NCBI GenBank assembly: GCA_963576725.1
Contig: OY755252.1
Coordinates: 43,293,552-43,357,551 of the forward strand
Reading direction: 5' to 3'
Source of the DNA: Azorinus chamasolen
Taxonomy: Eukaryota; Mollusca; Bivalvia; Cardiida; Solecurtidae
DNA: 64,000 nucleotides
Made by a program: the position numbers and the translations under genes. Under the pieces are notes generated by a model. That model saw only the letters and a program-made list of their open reading frames with translations. It searched no databases and was not told the DNA's origin. Shown one piece after another: positions 61,101 to 64,000 of the stretch; positions within the stretch are counted from its first letter, which is position 1; each line of letters begins with the position of its first letter.

Positions 61101-63326
61101 ATGGTTCAAAAGTTATGGCCAATGTTAAAAGTTGGTGACCTTTGACCATGAAGTATGACCTTGACCGTGACATGTCACCCCTCAAACTGTGCGGCTTCAT
61201 GAGATACACATGCATACCAGTACCAAGGCTGTATATCTACTGGTTCAAATGTTATGGCCAATGTTAATGACCTTTGACCTTCAAAGATGACCTTGACCTT
61301 GACATGTCACCCCTGAAACAGTGCAGCCAAATGAGAAACACATATATACATACTATCAAGTCTGTATCTCTACTGATTCAAAAGTTATGGCCAATGTTAA
61401 AGTATGTGACCTTTGACCCTGAAAGATGACCTTGACCTTGACATGCCACTCTACAAAATGTGCAGCTTCATGAGATACACATGCATACCAAATATCAAGA
61501 CTATATCTCTATTGGTTCAAAGGTTATGGCCAATTTGAAGTTGGTGACCTTTGATCCTGAAGGATGACCTTGACATGTCACCCCTCAAACTGTGCAGCTT
61601 CATGAGATACACAAGTATGCCAAATATCAAGTCTCTATCTGTACTGGTTCAAAAGTTATGGCCAATGTTAAAGTCGGTGATTTGACCCATATGTTTGACC
61701 TCTGACCTTGAAGGATGACCTTGACCTTGACATATTACCCCTCACAATGTGCGGCTTTATGAGATACATATACATGCCAATTATCAAGTTTCTATCTGTA
61801 CTGATTCAAAAGTTATGACCAATGTTAAAGTTACAGACAAAGAAACAGACAATTTGACCTTTGACCCTGAAGGATGACCTTGACCTTGACATGTTACCCA
61901 TCAAAACGTAAAGCTTCATGAGATACACAAGCATGCCAAATATCAAGTCTCTATCTTTTCTGGTCCAAAAGTTATGGCCAATGTTAAAGTCGGTGATTTG
62001 ACCAATATATTTGACCTCTGACCTTGAAGGATGACCTTGACCTTGACATATTACCCCTCAAAATGTGCGGCTTCATGAGATACATATGCATGCCAAATAT
62101 CAAATCTCTATCTGTACTGAGTCAAAAGTTATGACCGATGTTAAAGTTGCGTTAAAGTTACAGCCCAAAAACAGATAATTTGTCCTTTGATCCTGAAGGA
62201 TGACCTTGACCTTGACATGTCACCCCTCAAAATGTGCAGCTTCATGAGATACACAAGCATGCCAAATATCAAGTCTCTATCTCTACTGGTCCAAAAGTTA
62301 TGGCCAATGTTAAAGTCAGTGATTTGACCCATATATTTGACCTCTGACCTTGAAGGATGACCTTGACCTTGACATGTCACCCCTCAAAATGTGCGGCTTT
62401 ATGAGATACATAGGCATACCAAATATCAAGTCTCTATCTGTACTGGCTCAAAAGTTATGACCAATGTTAAAGTTGCTGACAAACAAACAGACAAACAGAC
62501 AAACAAACAAACAGACAGGGCAAAAACAATATGCCCCCCAGATTTGATCTGGGGGGCATAAAAAGTTTCACAGTGAAAACGGACATAACCCAGTAAATAT
62601 ATATAAGAGTTATGACCCCTTTCCAGACTGTGGCCAATGTGATGTCAAATGATGGGCTTATGAAAAGCAAAAATAAGTTATATGTAAATATATAAGATTG
62701 ATGCTTTGTCAAGATGTATAGAACCAGGCAAGATACTACATTTTAACTCATTGAGAGGAAGACATATGTGAAATTTGAAAGCTCTATAATGATCAGTTTA
62801 GAAATGACAGCCAAAAAAAGAAAGTGTGACGGACGGACGGACGGACGGACAGACAGACAGACGACGGAAAAGTGATCCCTAAGTGACACACTGCCTTTCT
62901 GCAGGTGACACAAAAAAGTACACTCACAGCACCAAGGCTACGGACATACCAACTTTTCTTTTCGGAAAAAAAGAGAGAGAAAAGTTTAAAAAGAGTCTGA
63001 CACTTATTTCTAAAATGCCGAAATTGCTAATGAGTATGAAATTTATGTATTTTCTTTTCATGTATCTGATTACGGTAGTCAGATTCTGAGTTGAACTCCA
63101 AATCTGACCAGTCAGATGTTTGAGAATGAATTAAATCTCAAGCAAAGGTTTTAGTACCAAAGGTCCTGGCCATTGACCTATTTAGAGTCTGGACCTACAC
63201 TGTTTGCAAAGTCCAAAAGGTGCCATTGCTTTTGTGTGGCTAAACTAATATTCAAAGAGGAAAAGAAAACCTTACATAGACAGGTCTGTCACTGAAGCCC
63301 AGGCCTGCCCTGTCATATGTACACAC
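51972..63326 (-). CDS. alpha/beta-hydrolase-fold protein lacking the nucleophile Ser (3' part of gene)
   Basis: Eight exons join in phase: 63326-63276, 60876-60803, 59592-59473, 57122-57042, 55435-55294, 54793-54711, 53024-52928, 52148-51972. They give 274 residues; the 5' exon(s) lie beyond 64000. In order: VCTYDRAGLGFSDRPVY (the oxyanion-side YDRAGxGxSDRP motif of MhpC-type hydrolases), a helix EDLHQLLTR, beta5 plus nucleophile elbow PFLLVGAELGALVAQFYTRM, DVMGLILVNPLSDD, a long cap region, ISITVLTG, and VVNGADRHVMYQNPEAI with the His. The elbow should read GxSxG; here it is GAELG, so Ser is Glu while the His is kept. Fold is clear from family knowledge; catalysis is doubtful. Confidence 0.82.
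52317..52400 (+). mobile_element. HINE-e 5' end fragment
   Basis: AACAAGAGCACTGCAAGCGGGTGCC start with a short hairpin, then core-like AACATGCATACCAAAAATGA. The 3' part is missing. Confidence 0.45.
52707..52911 (+). mobile_element. TA-3 MITE
   Basis: AACTCCTCTAAACCAGATGT to GAGGGGTTTTACTGTA; loop AGCTCCTCTAGAAGCT. It ends 16 bases from the donor of the adjoining exon. Confidence 0.82.
52928..53024 (-). CDS. alpha/beta hydrolase-like exon
   Basis: Acceptor ATATTTCAG, donor AACAAG before GTAGGA. Encodes TASMIKGIPSNISITVLTGN and YDEQMPGPLNK, the strand before the acid residue region. Confidence 0.82.
53262..53480 (+). mobile_element. TTAA-3 MITE
   Basis: AATCCTTTCCTCCATAAATA to GGGGGAAGGGGTTAA; perfect hairpin, loop TTGCTCCTATAGGAGCAA. 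Confidence 0.82.
53481..53987. other. unassigned intronic DNA
   Basis: No repeat shared with the rest of the window, no open frame of interest. Confidence 0.5.
53988..54215 (+). mobile_element. TTAA-3 MITE
   Basis: TTAACACATTATCCCCTAGT to GAGAAAATGAGTTAA; perfect hairpin with the common loop. Confidence 0.82.
54403..54688. mobile_element. pogo/Tigger-like MITE
   Basis: TACAGTGGAACCGTGATATC at the left, GTTATCGAAGTTCAACTGTA at the right; TA flanks. A short internal palindrome CAGCTTAATGCAGG / CCTGCATTAAGCTG echoes the TA-2 stem. Confidence 0.7.
54711..54793 (-). CDS. alpha/beta hydrolase-like exon
   Basis: Acceptor GTGTTTCAG, donor TATCG before GTAAGT. Encodes KFLMCYPRHLSSVVDEHYF and INETFSQY, part of the cap. 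Confidence 0.82.
55294..55435 (-). CDS. alpha/beta hydrolase-like exon
   Basis: Acceptor GTACTTTAG, donor AGACAA before GTAAGC. Encodes FGHVMPSYQTLQLSAALGLT and QHPMYMADGIAEDTAKRQ, hydrophobic cap helices. Confidence 0.85.
55466..55919. mobile_element. TA-1 MITE carrying a nested TTAA-1
   Basis: TACAGTAAAACCTCTTTATA to GAGGTTTTACTGTA. It is cut at GGCTGCTTAA and resumes TTAAAGCAAGGTG; the intact copies read GGCTGCTTAAAGCAAGG. Confidence 0.9.
55535..55784 (+). mobile_element. TTAA-1 MITE, nested
   Basis: TTAACCCTTTCCCTGTTCTG to GAGGGAAAGGGTTAA, hairpin loop AGCTCCTCTAGGAGCC. Best direct proof of TTAA duplication for this family. Confidence 0.92.
56018..56255 (+). mobile_element. TTAA-2 MITE
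   Basis: AACCCTTTACTCTATGAATA to GGAGTACAGGGTTAA; hairpin left arm shortened. It interrupts a TA-2 fragment (CAGTAGAACCCCTCTAA at 55992). Confidence 0.7.
56330..56476 (+). mobile_element. HINE-f 3' part
   Basis: GGAATACCCCCGC early, a GACAGACAGACA tract, and the terminal hairpin TATACCCCCTC / GCGGGGGTATA followed by ATAATA. Confidence 0.55.
56483..56600 (+). mobile_element. TA-2 fragment
   Basis: CCTGCATTAAGCTACTACCT and GTCACATTAGAGTGGTTTTA are the right part of TA-2; FB75 copy 2 follows immediately. Confidence 0.55.
56601..56675. mobile_element. FB75 foldback element, copy 2
   Basis: Again exactly 75 bases starting CGAGGGCTTGGTGCAAAAC; the right arm has about five changes. ATCT is present at 56597-56600 and 56676-56679. 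Confidence 0.82.
57042..57122 (-). CDS. alpha/beta hydrolase-like exon
   Basis: Acceptor TCCAACAG, donor AACTG before GTAAGA. Encodes DVMGLILVNPLSDDLFEQDK and GVWVMN, the strand after the nucleophile elbow. Confidence 0.85.
57241..57473 (-). mobile_element. TTAA-3 MITE, reversed
   Basis: TTAACCCATTACCTCATAGG to GAGGGAATGGGTTAA; loop TTGCTCCTATAGGAGAA. Confidence 0.87.
57529..57734 (+). mobile_element. TTAA-2 MITE
   Basis: TTAACCCTTTCCTCCATGAA to GAAAGAAAGGTTTAA; hairpin GCAAACAGAGCAGACCCTGA. Confidence 0.78.
57776..57979. mobile_element. TA-2 MITE
   Basis: ACCCCTCTAGTGCGACCAC to GCGGGGTTTTACTGTA; loop AGCTCCTCTAGGAGCT. Confidence 0.82.
58472..59450. mobile_element. 979-bp pogo/Tc1-like element
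   Basis: TACAGTCAAGACTGCC on the left and GGCAGTCTCGACTGTA on the right, TA-flanked. ATTAAGCGACTCCCTGTCTT and ATTAAGAGACTCCCTGTCAT recur inside. No transposase frame. It ends 22 bases from the donor of the next exon. Confidence 0.7.
59473..59592 (-). CDS. alpha/beta hydrolase-like exon with GAELG elbow
   Basis: Acceptor GTATGAATAG, donor GAGAG before GTATGA. Encodes MVEDLHQLLTRSSDQPKPF then LLVGAELGALVAQFYTRMFE. The codon GAG (Glu) stands at the nucleophile position. Confidence 0.87.
59657..59907 (+). mobile_element. TTAA-1 MITE
   Basis: TTAACCCTTTCCCTGTTCTA to GAAGACAAAGCGTTAA; hairpin present with several changes. It seems to sit in a TA-2 remnant (ATGTAGCTTAATGCTGAAT follows). Confidence 0.8.
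60322..60551 (-). mobile_element. TTAA-3 MITE, reversed
   Basis: TTAACCCATTACCTCAAAGA to GAGGGAAAGGATTAA; loop TTGCTACATAGGAGCAA. Confidence 0.8.
60803..60876 (-). CDS. alpha/beta hydrolase-like exon
   Basis: Acceptor TTCATTTACAG, donor GAAAG before GTCTGT (weak). Encodes NMTEPDGTDSKSNYRNRWTP and FTAE; phases agree with both neighbours. Confidence 0.72.
60958..62560 (+). mobile_element. HINE-d with about ten tandem units
   Basis: AACAAGATGTGTTTGTGAAACAC hairpin start, then subterminal TATGCCCCC. The core units carry TGACCTTGACCTTGACATGT, TATCAAGTCT and GTTATGGCCAATGTTAAAG, spaced about 135-165 bp (61107 to 62455). A CAAACAGACAAACA tract follows, then hairpin TATGCCCCCCAGAT / ATCTGGGGGGCATA and AAAAA. 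Confidence 0.72.
62600..62880 (+). mobile_element. second HINE-type remnant with GACG tract
   Basis: AGAGTTATGACCCCTTTCCA and GTGAAATTTGAAAGCTC core-like sequence, then (GACG)n/(GACA)n at 62828-62863. Ends not defined. Confidence 0.45.
63276..63326 (-). CDS. alpha/beta hydrolase-like exon (first in window)
   Basis: Acceptor GTTTTGCAG, donor CTAT before GTAAGG, phase 0 both ends. Encodes VCTYDRAGLGFSDRPVY, a hallmark motif. Confidence 0.85.
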
Positions 63327-63406
63327 CTGCAAAACATAAAGGAAAATAAAAAGAATATACTCGTGAGTGCACAGGGCTTTTGTTTGCATATGAAATGATA
63401 CAGATT

Positions 63407-63620
63407 TTAACTCTTTGCACGCTAGCGGCGAAACTGTGATTACCTATGCAAACAGTTTGTATCCAGATGAGACGCTGCATAATGTGGCGTTTCATCAGGA
63501 TCCAAACTGTTTGTCATCTTGACTATATTTTTGCAAAAAAATGAGGGAAAGTTTATTTTAAGAATTGAAGCAGACGACAAATGTTGCAGACGAGAAATTA
63601 CTTAGCGTGCAAAGAGTTAA
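63407..63620 (-). mobile_element. TTAA-5 MITE, full length
   Basis: TTAACTCTTTGCACGCTAG and AGCGTGCAAAGAGTTAA termini; hairpin AACAGTTTGTATCCAGATGA with core GCATAATGTGGC. Confidence 0.88.
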
Positions 63621-63840
63621 TCTATAGAATCTCCTATGCCATATGAAAATTCAGATAATTTATAGTCATAAAGTCACTATTTCATACATAAATATTCATG
63701 GAGTTAAGGGTTATACCATGTCATGCCTTAGGTAAAATAAAGATAACTATCAACAAATACTCTTCCCTATTTGGTTAAGAAATCTAACCTCAGCTGGACA
63801 CAAGCTGGATCAAAATACACATAATTTAATCTGTTAACCT

Positions 63841-64000
63841 TTAACTCATTCAATCAAAGGCTATTTTCACTGCTAAAAAGGAGCATTTCCTTGAAAATGA
63901 GAATATTGTAAAACTGTGAAATTTTGAAACCATTGTGATAAATAGAGCATTTGCTCCACAACAGTTTCAGAAAGTGACAGAGGTGTCAGAGGGCGTCAAT
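63841..64000 (-). mobile_element. TTAA-3 MITE, right hairpin arm lost
   Basis: TTAACTCATTCAATCAAAGG runs to GCATTTGCTCCA, then jumps to CAACAGTTTCAGAAAGTGAC; cut by the window edge. Confidence 0.7.

Overview
The window is AT-rich animal DNA that is dense with repeats. It carries short spliced exons with GT-AG introns (one GC-AG) and belongs most likely to a bivalve mollusc. That assignment rests on pearl/HINE-type elements (arrays of about 150-bp units, a GACA/GACGGAC microsatellite and a terminal hairpin) and on swarms of small palindromic transposons; no species can be named. No bacterial operon, CRISPR array or rRNA was seen.

Four protein-coding loci can be supported. (1) 1-991, minus: one exon of an SGNH/GDSL-hydrolase-like protein, running off the left edge. 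(2) 21465 down to about 9217, minus: an RS-rich nuclear protein resembling the BCLAF1/THRAP3 family; seven exons join in frame with an eighth possible. (3) 31707-40146, plus: a complete five-exon NADPH-dependent FMN reductase-like flavoprotein of 217 aa. (4) 63326 down to 51972, minus: eight exons of an alpha/beta-hydrolase-fold protein whose nucleophile Ser is Glu; its 5' end lies beyond the right edge. Loci 2 and 3 are divergent and may share a promoter near 21466-21653.

Most of the rest is transposable elements nested in introns and intergenic DNA. Names used here: TTAA-1 to TTAA-5 are 200-270 bp MITEs flanked by TTAA with CCCTTT-, CCCATTCC- or CTCTTTGC-type termini (piggyBac-like by target site). 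TA-1 to TA-3 are about 205-bp MITEs with CAGTAAAACC-type termini and TA flanks (pogo/Tigger-like). STEM-hAT is about 200 bp with CAGAG termini. FB75 is a 75-bp foldback. HINE-a to HINE-f are pearl/HINE-type elements. Every TTAA, TA and STEM family has a long central hairpin, and six families with different termini share the loop core GCTCCTATAGGAGC. Nested copies act as filled/empty sites and prove several target duplications.

The most unusual signals are FB75 (two copies, both exactly 75 bp, both with a perfect 4-bp target duplication), the loop core shared across superfamilies together with chimeras and truncations that break at it, and the Ser-to-Glu hydrolase.
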